NCBI RefSeq assembly: GCF_041914405.1
Contig: NZ_JAYSDK010000003.1
Location: 1-64,000 of the forward strand
Reading direction: 5' to 3'
Length of the DNA: 64,000 nucleotides
Source: Zoogloea sp041914405
Lineage (GTDB): Bacteria > Pseudomonadota > Gammaproteobacteria > Burkholderiales > Rhodocyclaceae
Shown: piece after piece, positions 10,530 to 17,757 of the stretch
How the letters are laid out: each line of letters begins with the position of its first letter
Position numbering within the stretch: position 1 is the stretch's first letter
Made by a program: the position numbers and the translations under genes
Notes under the pieces: generated by a model
What the model was told of the DNA's origin: nothing
What the model saw: only the letters and a program-made list of their open reading frames with translations
The model's database searches: none

Positions 10530-11336
10530 CTAGTTGGATTCGGCCAGATGGTGGCGGGCGAAGGGGCGCATCTGGCGCCCTTGGCGGATCAGCGCCCGGT
10601 CCACCAGGCGCGGCAGGATGGCGTTGAGGCGGACGAAGAGCTTCTCCGGCCAGCCCAGGTAGGTGTCGGCCGCCTTGTGCAGTACGGCGGCGAGGACCTG
10701 CTCGGCGACGGCCTCGGGGCTGTCCTGGTGCATGCCGAGCGCGTCGGCCATGTGGGCGACGGCTTCGCTGTTGATCGCGGTGCGGGTGTAGCGGGGGGCC
10801 ACGTAGTGCACCTGCACCGGTCCGCCGGCCAGTTCCCGCCGCAGGGCTTCCGAGTAGCCGCGCAGCGCGAACTTGCTGGCGGAGTAGGTGGCGAAGCACG
10901 GGAAGGCGATGGAGCCGAAGATCGAGCCGACATTGACGACATGGGCTTCGGGGCGGCCTTGCAGGTGGGGCAGCAGGGCCTGGATCAGCTGGATCGGCGC
11001 CACGGTATTCACTGCGAAGGTCTCGGCGGTGGCGGCGGCCGATTGGTCGGCACTCAGCCCGAAGTGCTGTACGCCGGCGCAGTTGATGATCCCGTCGAGA
11101 CTGCCGAAGGCGTTGATGGCCTTGCGGGCGACGTCCGCCGGCGATGTGGTGAGCAGGTCGGCGATGACCAGCCGCGCTTCGTGGCCTTCGGCGCGCAGGC
11201 TGGCGACGAGCTCGATCAGCGGCCTGGATTGGCGGCCGAGGAGCACCACGCGGGCGCCGGCGCTGGCGAAGCTGCGGGCCAGGGCGCGGCCGATGCCGCC
11301 GCTGGCGCCGGTGATCAGGATGGTCTTGTCTTTCAT
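10530..11336 (-). CDS. Short-chain dehydrogenase/reductase
   Basis: A 268-residue classical SDR with a Rossmann fold. The cofactor motif TGASGGIG is at residues ~9-16, NCAG at ~85-88, the catalytic Ser lies in NVGSIFGSIAF, and YSASK carries Tyr and Lys. It is an NAD(P)-dependent oxidoreductase; the unusual C-terminal tail (PRLVDRALIRQGRQMRPFA) is basic and could associate with membranes. Its ATG overlaps the stop of the upstream oxidase gene (ATGA). Within the operon it probably reduces or oxidises a carbonyl or alcohol of an acyl-derived intermediate. The substrate is not predictable from sequence alone. Confidence 0.93.
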   Translation of the reverse strand: MKDKTILITGASGGIGRALARSFASAGARVVLLGRQSRPLIELVASLRAEGHEARLVIADLLTTSPADVARKAINAFGSLDGIINCAGVQHFGLSADQSAAATAETFAVNTVAPIQLIQALLPHLQGRPEAHVVNVGSIFGSIAFPCFATYSASKFALRGYSEALRRELAGGPVQVHYVAPRYTRTAINSEAVAHMADALGMHQDSPEAVAEQVLAAVLHKAADTYLGWPEKLFVRLNAILPRLVDRALIRQGRQMRPFARHHLAESN

Positions 11337-11992
11337 GCTGCGTCTCCGGTAGGAAGGCTGCGGATGAGGTCGCCGTACAGGCGGAAGAAGCGGTTGGCCG
11401 CGTGCAGGAGGGCGGCCTTGTCGGCCGGCTCGTCGAGGCGATTCACCAGCGCGCGGAAGTGCTCCATGTGGCTGACGTCGAGGCTGCCGTGGCTGCTCAG
11501 ATAGCTGAAGGCGCGGGGCGGCAGGTCGAGGGCGGGGCCGAGGGTGCTGGCCAGCTGGCTGGCCAGCGCGACGCTGGTGCTCTCCAGCACATAGACCATG
11601 CCGAAGAAGCCGACTGGATTGCCGCGCTGCACGGTGTCGTAGGCGTAGGCGACCATCAGCTCGGTCTCGAAGGCGGGCTGGCCATGGCGCACCACTTCCG
11701 CATCACCGCCGGTAGCGGCGATGTCGTTGAGGATCCATTCCTGGTGGCCCAGCTCTTCGTCGATGTAGTGGGCCGTGGCGTCGCGCAGCCATTCCAGGCG
11801 GGCCGGCAGGCGGCCGCAGCAGCTCATCAGCAGCGGCACGGTGTGGCGCACGTGGTGATAGGCCTGGGTCAGGAAGGCCAGGTACTGGGCACGGCTGACG
11901 CGTCCGCCGAAGGCGCCGGCGATGATCGGGGCGGACAGCAGGCGGGTGCGTTCGGCGCGGGTCGCCTGTTCCAGTTCAGCAAAGCAGTCCAT
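11333..11992 (-). CDS. Heme-oxygenase-like putative di-iron oxidase (TenA-like, HDO superfamily)
   Basis: A 219-residue all-helical protein of the TenA/PqqC-like fold. Residues suited to a di-iron site are E79/E80 and H83 (EELGHQEW), E137 (YVLESTS), and H168, D172 and H175 (HGSLDVSH). This H-x3-D-x2-H ending is the hallmark of heme-oxygenase-like di-iron oxidases and oxygenases such as UndA, SznF and CADD, and is not expected of thiaminase TenA. Known members decarboxylate fatty acids or oxidise amines. It overlaps the acyl-adenylating gene by 17 bases and the SDR gene by 4. The chemistry is inferred from the family and the actual substrate is unknown. The common annotation as a TenA regulator is probably wrong. 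Confidence 0.8.
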   Translation of the reverse strand: MDCFAELEQATRAERTRLLSAPIIAGAFGGRVSRAQYLAFLTQAYHHVRHTVPLLMSCCGRLPARLEWLRDATAHYIDEELGHQEWILNDIAATGGDAEVVRHGQPAFETELMVAYAYDTVQRGNPVGFFGMVYVLESTSVALASQLASTLGPALDLPPRAFSYLSSHGSLDVSHMEHFRALVNRLDEPADKAALLHAANRFFRLYGDLIRSLPTGDAA

Positions 11993-13496
11993 GGGTCTCT
12001 TTCGATGTGTCGGACGGATGGGTTGGAGTCAGTGCGTTGGCATACGCGCTGGCGATGGCCTCGCGGCGTGGCCGGCCGTTGGCGGTGAGCTGCCCGTTGT
12101 CGGGGTTGAAAGGCGTCGTGGCGCGGATCCACGTGCCGACGCGGGCGTAATCGGGCAGATCCCGGTTGGCAGCGGCGATGGCTGCGTCGATGTCGGCTTG
12201 GCTGGCCGTGCCGCGCGGCACGATCACCGCGACGTTGCTGCTGCGGCCCTCGCCGAACACCGCGGCCTGGGCGATCGGCGCCTGCAGCAGCAGTTCCCGC
12301 TCGACCCATTCCGGTGCCACGTTGCGCCCGAAGGCCGTGATGAACATGTTCTTGCGGCGGCCGGTGATGTGCAGCCGACCGTCCGCATCCAGGTGGCCGA
12401 CGTCGCCGGTGTCGACCCATGCGCCGTCGCGCGGCGCTTCGCCCAGGTAGCCGAGAAAGCCGGCGCCGCCGATGTGGATGGCGCCGCCGGGGCCGATCGC
12501 CAGCGCGACATGCGGCAGAGGGCGGCCGACGCTGCCCGGCCGGTTGTCGCCGGGGCGATTGACGGCGACCACCGACGCGCATTCCGACAAGCCATAGCCC
12601 TCGAAGACCGGCAGGCCCCGCGCAGTGGCGGCTTCCAGCAGGCGCGGCGAGACCGGGGCGCCGCCGACGGCGACATAGCGCAGCGCGGACGGTTGCGCAG
12701 CGCCGGTGCGGAGCGCCGCGACCAGGGCCAGCAGCAACTGCGGTACGAGGATGGTCGAGGTGGCACGGGCGGTGCCGAGAGCGGTCAGCAGGCGCGCCGG
12801 ATCGACGCCGGCGCTGCCGTTCAGGCCGACCTGTTCGCCCGGCAGCAGGCGCGTCGTCGCGCCGGCCAGCAGCGGGACATACAGTCCACCGATGTTTTCC
12901 AGTAGCGTCGCCAGGGGCAGCAGGGCCAGGTGGCGGTCGTCTGGCCGGGCCGCGCTGGCCTGTTGCAGGCTGGCGGCCACGCTTTCGATGGCCTCGCGGC
13001 CCAGGCAGACGCCCTTCGGTGTGCCGGTGGTGCCGGACGTGAAGGTGATCTTGAGGGTGCCGGAGGGCAGGCGCGCCGGTGCCGAGTTGAGCCGGCGCAG
13101 GTACAGGCTGCCGTGCAGTCGGCGCGGAGTGCCTGCTCGGGCGAGCGTGCCCAGTGCGTCCGGGCGGTCGCTCAGCAGCAGGTCGACGCCTGCCTGGCGG
13201 ACCGCATGGGCATGCTGGGCTGCTGTGAAGAAGGTTGGCAGCGGCACGAGCGGAATGCCGGCGGCGAGGCAGGCCAGATCCGCCACCGCCCAGTCGGGGC
13301 CGTTTTCGGCGAGCAGTCCTACGACCCGCGGGCGCAGGGCCAGGAGGGTTTCGGCCAGCGTGCCGACGGCTTCGGCGAGGCCTGCGTAGCTGAGGCCGCT
13401 GGCCGGGCCTTCCAGCGCGATGGTGTCGGGCGTCGTTACCGCGTGGCGAACGAGGGCGGCCAGCAGGGCGCCCGGGTGGTGGCTCAGGTGACTCAT
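11976..13496 (-). CDS. ANL-superfamily acyl-adenylating enzyme (acyl-CoA synthetase-like)
   Basis: 506 residues, adenylate-forming family. The P-loop-like motif TFTSGTTGTPKG is at 151-162. Further motifs are EGYGLSE, DTGDVGHLD, ITGRRKNMFITAFGRNVAPEWVE, and C-terminal LTANGRPRR. The last is the A10 position, where the usual catalytic Lys (NGK) is Arg. Family members activate a carboxylic acid with ATP and pass it to CoA, a carrier protein or an amine. The start at 13496 (MSHLSHHPGALLAALV) was chosen because it gives an ATGA overlap with the upstream hemolysin-like gene and removes a low-complexity Arg/Pro-rich out-of-family extension. It overlaps the downstream oxidase gene by 17 bases. Confidence 0.9.
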   Translation of the reverse strand: MSHLSHHPGALLAALVRHAVTTPDTIALEGPASGLSYAGLAEAVGTLAETLLALRPRVVGLLAENGPDWAVADLACLAAGIPLVPLPTFFTAAQHAHAVRQAGVDLLLSDRPDALGTLARAGTPRRLHGSLYLRRLNSAPARLPSGTLKITFTSGTTGTPKGVCLGREAIESVAASLQQASAARPDDRHLALLPLATLLENIGGLYVPLLAGATTRLLPGEQVGLNGSAGVDPARLLTALGTARATSTILVPQLLLALVAALRTGAAQPSALRYVAVGGAPVSPRLLEAATARGLPVFEGYGLSECASVVAVNRPGDNRPGSVGRPLPHVALAIGPGGAIHIGGAGFLGYLGEAPRDGAWVDTGDVGHLDADGRLHITGRRKNMFITAFGRNVAPEWVERELLLQAPIAQAAVFGEGRSSNVAVIVPRGTASQADIDAAIAAANRDLPDYARVGTWIRATTPFNPDNGQLTANGRPRREAIASAYANALTPTHPSDTSKETHGLLC

Positions 13497-14188
13497 GCCG
13501 GCCGGCTTCCTGCGAGACGCCCGGCGATGGCGGCGAAACCCTCGCGGATGTCGCCGAACATCACCCGTGGGCTGTGCTGGTAGTAGCTGCCCCAGTCGGC
13601 CTTCTCCGCGGCGGACAGGCAGGCGGGGTCGGCCAGCGCCAGTTCCCGTGGGGCCAGGCCGAGGCGGGCGAAGGCGTTGCGCAGGGCGGTGGTGCCGGTG
13701 AACACCACCCAGCGGTGGCCTTCCTCGTGCAGGCGCTCGGTGACGCGCAGGATCAGTGTGCGGAAGCTGCCGGCGCCGCGCCCGGCGAGCTGGCCGACCT
13801 CGACGATGCTCGTGCGGCTGACCGGCTGACCGATGGCGCGGCCGATCGCGACATCTATCGGCTGATCCAGATAGCATTCGAGGAAGAGCGGCTGCAAAGC
13901 GGCTTCCCGCAGGCCACAGACGCCGATCGGCTGGTCCGCTGTTTCCTGCAGGCTGAACAGGCGCGGCATGAAATGCCCGATACGGGCGTCGTAGGCGGCG
14001 GCGAAACGGCTGCGGATCATCGCTTCGGCGGCCTGCCGGCCGTCGCCGCGGTGTTCGATCAGGCGTTTGTTGTCCGGGACGAGGATCGGATGGGCTGTGG
14101 CCGCAGGCTCGAAGGGCGGGAAAAGTGGCATGCCAGCCGGCTGCGTGCCGACGGGCGGGGTTCTGAACGGAATTTGCAGTGCCGACAC
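13493..14188 (-). CDS. Thermostable-hemolysin family protein, first gene of a six-gene operon
   Basis: 231 residues. Matches the conserved body of the family named after Vibrio delta-VPH: EAMIRSRFAAAYDARIGHFMPRL, GVCGLREAALQPLFLECYLDQP, RTSIVEVGQLAGRGAG, EGHRWVVFTGTTALRNAFARLG, WGSYYQHSPRVMFGDI. The arrangement (mixed alpha/beta, a VxVGxLA segment followed by R and an FTGT strand) recalls GNAT-type acyltransferases, and N-acyl synthase activity is a reasonable hypothesis; the hemolysin name may be misleading. No signal peptide is visible, which argues against a secreted toxin. It leads an operon with acyl-activating, di-iron oxidase and SDR enzymes. Confidence 0.82.
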   Translation of the reverse strand: MSALQIPFRTPPVGTQPAGMPLFPPFEPAATAHPILVPDNKRLIEHRGDGRQAAEAMIRSRFAAAYDARIGHFMPRLFSLQETADQPIGVCGLREAALQPLFLECYLDQPIDVAIGRAIGQPVSRTSIVEVGQLAGRGAGSFRTLILRVTERLHEEGHRWVVFTGTTALRNAFARLGLAPRELALADPACLSAAEKADWGSYYQHSPRVMFGDIREGFAAIAGRLAGSRPA

Positions 14189-14342
14189 GGTGACTCCCTT
14201 CGAGGACGATGGGCCGACGGGCTGCGCCGGCTTTGCTGTCGATATCGCAAAAGGGGTGCCATGTGCCCTTAAGAGGGATTAAGTGATTGATGTGATATGG
14301 GAAAGCAGCCTGTTGCGGGTGGCGTCAGGGGCTTGTGGAGGG

Positions 14343-14360
14343 ACTGCAAGAACTTGCAGT
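14343..14360. promoter_or_regulatory. 18-bp dyad upstream of the hemolysin-like operon (possible LuxR-type box)
   Basis: ACTGCAAG-AA-CTTGCAGT: 8-bp arms around an AA centre, followed at once by a further half-site (ACTGCAA, 14360-14366). It lies about 155 bases upstream of the first gene of the minus-strand operon, in the 204-base gap before the PstS-like gene. The CT-N12-AG spacing is that of lux-type boxes, but no LuxR regulator is in the window. A GntR- or other dimer-type operator is equally possible. Confidence 0.45.
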
Positions 14361-14392
14361 ACTGCAAAAAAGGTAGACGGGGATTGCAGGCC

Positions 14393-14866
14393 TCAGCGCG
14401 GACAGGGCAGGCCGTCGTCTATCGTCAACACCACGTTCACCCGCTTGTCGGCGAGGCAGGCCGGTACGTAGCCGATGGCGCCCGGCGTGGTGGCGACGAG
14501 GCGGATTACTGCCTCCTCGGAACTGGCGACGAAGGGTGGTAGTTCGCCGTGGAAGTACTGGTCGCGCCAGTAGTCGTCCATTTCCTCCGGCGTATGGCCG
14601 AGGATGGCGACGGAGAAGGCCTTCCGGATGTTCTGGCCGGCCGGCAGGTTGACCGGCGCGATCCGGCGGCCGTCCGGCCACAGGCGTTTCTTGCGCTTGT
14701 AGATCAGCGCCAGCTCGTGCTTGTCCAGGTCGCGGAGCGTGGAGCCGGGGGCGACGATCACCGCGATGCCGGACAGCTCGGCGGCGTCGGCCAGGCTGGC
14801 GGCACCGAGCAGCAGCGCTGCGAGGCACGCTGTGAAGCCGCTGCGCAGGATGGGGGCGAAGGGCAT
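14393..14866 (-). CDS. PstS-like periplasmic binding protein (short)
   Basis: 157 residues from the ATG at 14866. The signal peptide ends near LADAAE. The mature part resembles one lobe of phosphate-binding (PBP-like) proteins: VIVAPGSTLRDLDKHELALIYKRKKRLWPDGRRIAPVNL, REAF-like IRKAFSVAILG, YWRDQYFHGELPPF, EEAVIRLVATTPGAIGYV. It is about half the length of a classical PstS, as in many orphan PstS-like genes found beside outer-membrane proteins. It lies 8 bases after the porin-like gene and is probably co-transcribed with it. The ligand is uncertain; it could be phosphate or another oxyanion. Confidence 0.82.
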   Translation of the reverse strand: MPFAPILRSGFTACLAALLLGAASLADAAELSGIAVIVAPGSTLRDLDKHELALIYKRKKRLWPDGRRIAPVNLPAGQNIRKAFSVAILGHTPEEMDDYWRDQYFHGELPPFVASSEEAVIRLVATTPGAIGYVPACLADKRVNVVLTIDDGLPCPR

Positions 14867-14874
14867 CCGCGGGT

Positions 14875-15942
14875 TCAGAACAGCACGCTGATGGAGGCCA
14901 GCAGGCCTTCCGGCGTGCCGTCGGGCAGGTGGCTGCCGCCAGTGACCTCGGCCTTCAGCGACAGGGCCCGGTCGTAGCGGTAGTTGAGGCCGGCGACCCA
15001 GTTGCGGGCCGGGTGATCGGTGCCGTCCAGGCGCATTTGCTCGAAGCGGCCGACGGCGTAGAGGCGGCCTCGCAGCGGCGCAACCACCTGCACGAAGCCG
15101 CCTTTCTCGGTATGCGGTGCGCCGGCGCTGGATCCGCGGTAGATGCCTTCGCCGGAGATCTCCCAGCGATTGTGGGTCCACAGGAAATCCATGCCGGCCA
15201 GGCGCTTGCGCTCGCCCCGGGTCTGGTCCTGCTCGAAATCGACGAGGGACAGGCCGACCTGCAGCCTGCTGCTGACCGGCAGGTTGAAGTGCACGCCGCG
15301 GGCTTCGGTGAAGGGGTCTTCGGCGGGTTTGCGGCGCAGTTCGGTACCGGACGAGACATATATCGAGTAGTCCATCTCCCGCTCACCGATTTCGGTCGTG
15401 CCCTGCAGCATCACGCCGGTGGCGTAGCCAGGGAAGACCGCGTGGGTCACCATCGGGCGGGACGTGGTCCACACCAGCGGGTCGGCGTGGATCGGGTTCC
15501 AGCGCCCGATCGGGGTCAGGAACTTGCCGACGCGTACGGTGGCCGTGTCGTTGACGGTGTAGTCGAAGTAGAAACGCTCAAGGGCCAGGAAGCGTTCTTC
15601 GTCCGGGCCAGTGCGCTTGGTCGCCAGGCTTTCCTCGAAGTCGGTCTCCGAGAAGAACTTGAGGCGCCCGCCGCCTTCCCACCACAGCATCAGGCTCAGG
15701 TGGTCGGCGGTGAGGCGCGGATCGCGGCCGCGAACGTCGTCGTAGCGTGCGGTGGCGTAGCCGCCAACGGTGAAGCCGCTGTCGCCGAGGGGCAGGCCGC
15801 GCCCCAGTTCGTAGTTGCCGAGGCGGATCGGCGTCGGGGCTTCATCGGCGTCGTCGGCCCGGGCCTGGGCGTTCAGCAGAAGTAGGGTCGGCAGCAGGAC
15901 GCACAGGCAGGCCCGCGCTTTTTCGTATACTCGGCAGTCCAT
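14875..15942 (-). CDS. Outer-membrane beta-barrel (porin-like) protein
   Basis: 355 residues. The signal peptide ends at LLNAQARADD. The mature chain is a series of amphipathic strands with aromatic girdles (FTVGGYATARYDDVRG, LKFFSETDFEES, RLYAVGRFEQMRLDG, LNYRYDRALSLKAEVTG) and the C-terminal strand ends in Phe (LLASISVLF), the BAM recognition signature. The segment RVGKFLTPIGRWNPIHADP recalls proteins that surround phosphate-selective or catalase-like barrels. It sits in an operon with the PstS-like protein. Its ATG is 6 bases from the start of the divergent kinase, so its promoter must lie inside kinase coding sequence. Confidence 0.82.
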   Translation of the reverse strand: MDCRVYEKARACLCVLLPTLLLLNAQARADDADEAPTPIRLGNYELGRGLPLGDSGFTVGGYATARYDDVRGRDPRLTADHLSLMLWWEGGGRLKFFSETDFEESLATKRTGPDEERFLALERFYFDYTVNDTATVRVGKFLTPIGRWNPIHADPLVWTTSRPMVTHAVFPGYATGVMLQGTTEIGEREMDYSIYVSSGTELRRKPAEDPFTEARGVHFNLPVSSRLQVGLSLVDFEQDQTRGERKRLAGMDFLWTHNRWEISGEGIYRGSSAGAPHTEKGGFVQVVAPLRGRLYAVGRFEQMRLDGTDHPARNWVAGLNYRYDRALSLKAEVTGGSHLPDGTPEGLLASISVLF

Positions 15943-15948
15943 GTCCCG

Positions 15949-17757
15949 ATGCGGTTCTCCGTCGATAACGTGCCCAGACCGGTAACGATCCGCAGCACCC
16001 TGCTCAAGGCCTTCGTCGTGGTGGCCCTGGCGCCCGCCATACTTCTGGCCGGCCTGGCGTTTGTCAAGGCGCGCCAGGCCTTGCAGGCCGAGATCGAGCA
16101 GAGCCTGGCCAGCCAGGCGGGGGCGATTGCTGCCGACCTGGACAAGGTGCTGTTCGAGCGCCTGCAGAACGCCGCGATCTGGAGCCGCCTGGAGGTCATG
16201 CAGGATCTGCAGGTGCAGGACGTGGATCGCCGCCTGTCGGCGTTCCTCGCCCGTCTGCAGGAAGGCTACGGCGGGGTGTATCGGGATCTGTCGGCGCTGG
16301 ATACCGCGGGGCGGATCGTTGCCAGCAGCCGGCCTGCCGCTTTAGGGCAAGTGATCACGCATGATCGATCTGACCGGAAAGTGAGCCTGTCGGGCACGCC
16401 GCTGACGCTCAGCCTGCCGGCGCCGGGGGCCGTGGGGCCGGCAGCAAGCCTGTCGATCGGCGCACCCATCCTGTCCCGCTTCGACGATGCGCCCCTTGGC
16501 GAACTGCGTCTGGAGTTCGACTGGCAACAGGTGGATGCGATGCTCGACCGGGCCGCCGGTGACGGCCGCACGCTGGCCATCATCGACGGCAGCGGGCGTC
16601 TGATTGCGGCGTCCCGCCGTCTGCGCGAAGCCATGGTGGCGGATGCCGGGCCGGTGAGCGGGTGGACCCTTATCCCGACGGCGGCCGGTGCCTACGTGCT
16701 CGACGCGACGCCGGCTTACGGTGCGACGGTGGCGGTCGGCGTCGGCCGGGCTGCGGCCTTTGGTGGTTTCGACGGCCTGGGCTGGCGCACGCTGGTGATC
16801 CAGCCCCTCGACGAGGCGCTGGCGCCGATCCACCGCATGGTGGCGATCGCGCTGCTGTTGCTTGGGGCGCTGGTCGGCGCGACCCTGCTGCTGGCAGCGT
16901 GGGTCAGCGGAGCGATCGCCCGGCCCATCGTTGCGCTGACCGAATTCACCCGCCGTTACCGGCGCGATGGTCGTCTTGCGGGCGCGCCGCCCGGTGGGGC
17001 AGGAGAGGTCGGCGAACTGTCGACGGCCTTCGTGGAAATGGTCGGTCACATTGACGAATCCCAGCGTAACCTGGTGCGGGCCTCCAAGCTGGCGATGGTC
17101 GGCGAGATGGCGTCGGTGATCGCCCACGAGGTGCGTACGCCGCTCGGAATCATCCGCTCATCGGCGCAGATGCTGCGGCGGGAGCCGGGTCTGTCGCCGG
17201 AAGGACGGGAGATGACCGGCTTCATCGACAGCGAGACCGAGAGGCTCAACCGGCTGGTGTCGACGATGCTCGACAGTGCCCGGCCGCGGGCGCCGGTGTT
17301 CGTGCCGACCGATGTTCACGGCCTGATCCGCCGCTGTTTTGCGCTACTTGCCGGCCAGGCGTCCAAGAAGCAGGTGGTGTTCGCCGAAGCCCTCGAGGCG
17401 ACGGATCCGGTTGCCGAGCTGGACGCCGAGCAGATGAGCCAGGTCTTTCTCAATCTGATCCTGAACGCGCTGCAGATCCTGCCGGAAGGTGGCACCGTCA
17501 AGGCTTTCAGTGTGGATCTCGGCGATGCGCTGGAGATCGGCATCGGCGACGACGGGCCGGGCATCGTGGCAGAGGAGCGCGAGCGCATCTTCGAGGCTTT
17601 CTTCTTCCGCCGGGAAGGTGGCGTGGGCCTCGGCCTCGCCATCGTGCAGCAGATCGTCCAGGCCCATGGCGGCACCATCGTAGCGGGCCAGAGCCCCCTC
17701 GGCGGCGCCTTGTTCACCCTTCGCCTGCCCCGCCATGCGGGGCCGCACAGCTCATGA
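15949..17757 (+). CDS. Sensor histidine kinase, NtrB type
   Basis: 602 residues. TM1 is near 18-38 and TM2 near 296-320, enclosing a periplasmic sensor domain. A HAMP-like segment (ARPIVALTEFTRRYRRDG) follows. The HisKA phosphoacceptor is H393 in AHEVRTPLGIIRSSAQML. The ATPase domain has NLILNALQI, GDDGPGI and GVGLGLAIVQQIVQAHGG. The stop overlaps the start of the NtrC-type regulator (ATGA), so they form a pair. Its divergent neighbours, a barrel and a PstS-like protein, are the obvious candidate targets. A downstream GTG at about residue 8 is a possible alternative start because of the very tight divergent junction. Confidence 0.93.
   Translation: MRFSVDNVPRPVTIRSTLLKAFVVVALAPAILLAGLAFVKARQALQAEIEQSLASQAGAIAADLDKVLFERLQNAAIWSRLEVMQDLQVQDVDRRLSAFLARLQEGYGGVYRDLSALDTAGRIVASSRPAALGQVITHDRSDRKVSLSGTPLTLSLPAPGAVGPAASLSIGAPILSRFDDAPLGELRLEFDWQQVDAMLDRAAGDGRTLAIIDGSGRLIAASRRLREAMVADAGPVSGWTLIPTAAGAYVLDATPAYGATVAVGVGRAAAFGGFDGLGWRTLVIQPLDEALAPIHRMVAIALLLLGALVGATLLLAAWVSGAIARPIVALTEFTRRYRRDGRLAGAPPGGAGEVGELSTAFVEMVGHIDESQRNLVRASKLAMVGEMASVIAHEVRTPLGIIRSSAQMLRREPGLSPEGREMTGFIDSETERLNRLVSTMLDSARPRAPVFVPTDVHGLIRRCFALLAGQASKKQVVFAEALEATDPVAELDAEQMSQVFLNLILNALQILPEGGTVKAFSVDLGDALEIGIGDDGPGIVAEERERIFEAFFFRREGGVGLGLAIVQQIVQAHGGTIVAGQSPLGGALFTLRLPRHAGPHSS

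Noticed and set aside
13497..13877. N-terminal extension of the acyl adenylase to 633 residues
   Set aside because: The extension is Arg/Pro/His-rich and runs through the hemolysin-family coding sequence; the ATG at 13496 gives the ATGA overlap and a normal family start.
14283..14542. Small plus-strand frames of 62 and 81 codons near the dyad
   Set aside because: No ribosome binding site, no homology that I recognise, and partial overlap with the PstS-like gene on the opposite strand.
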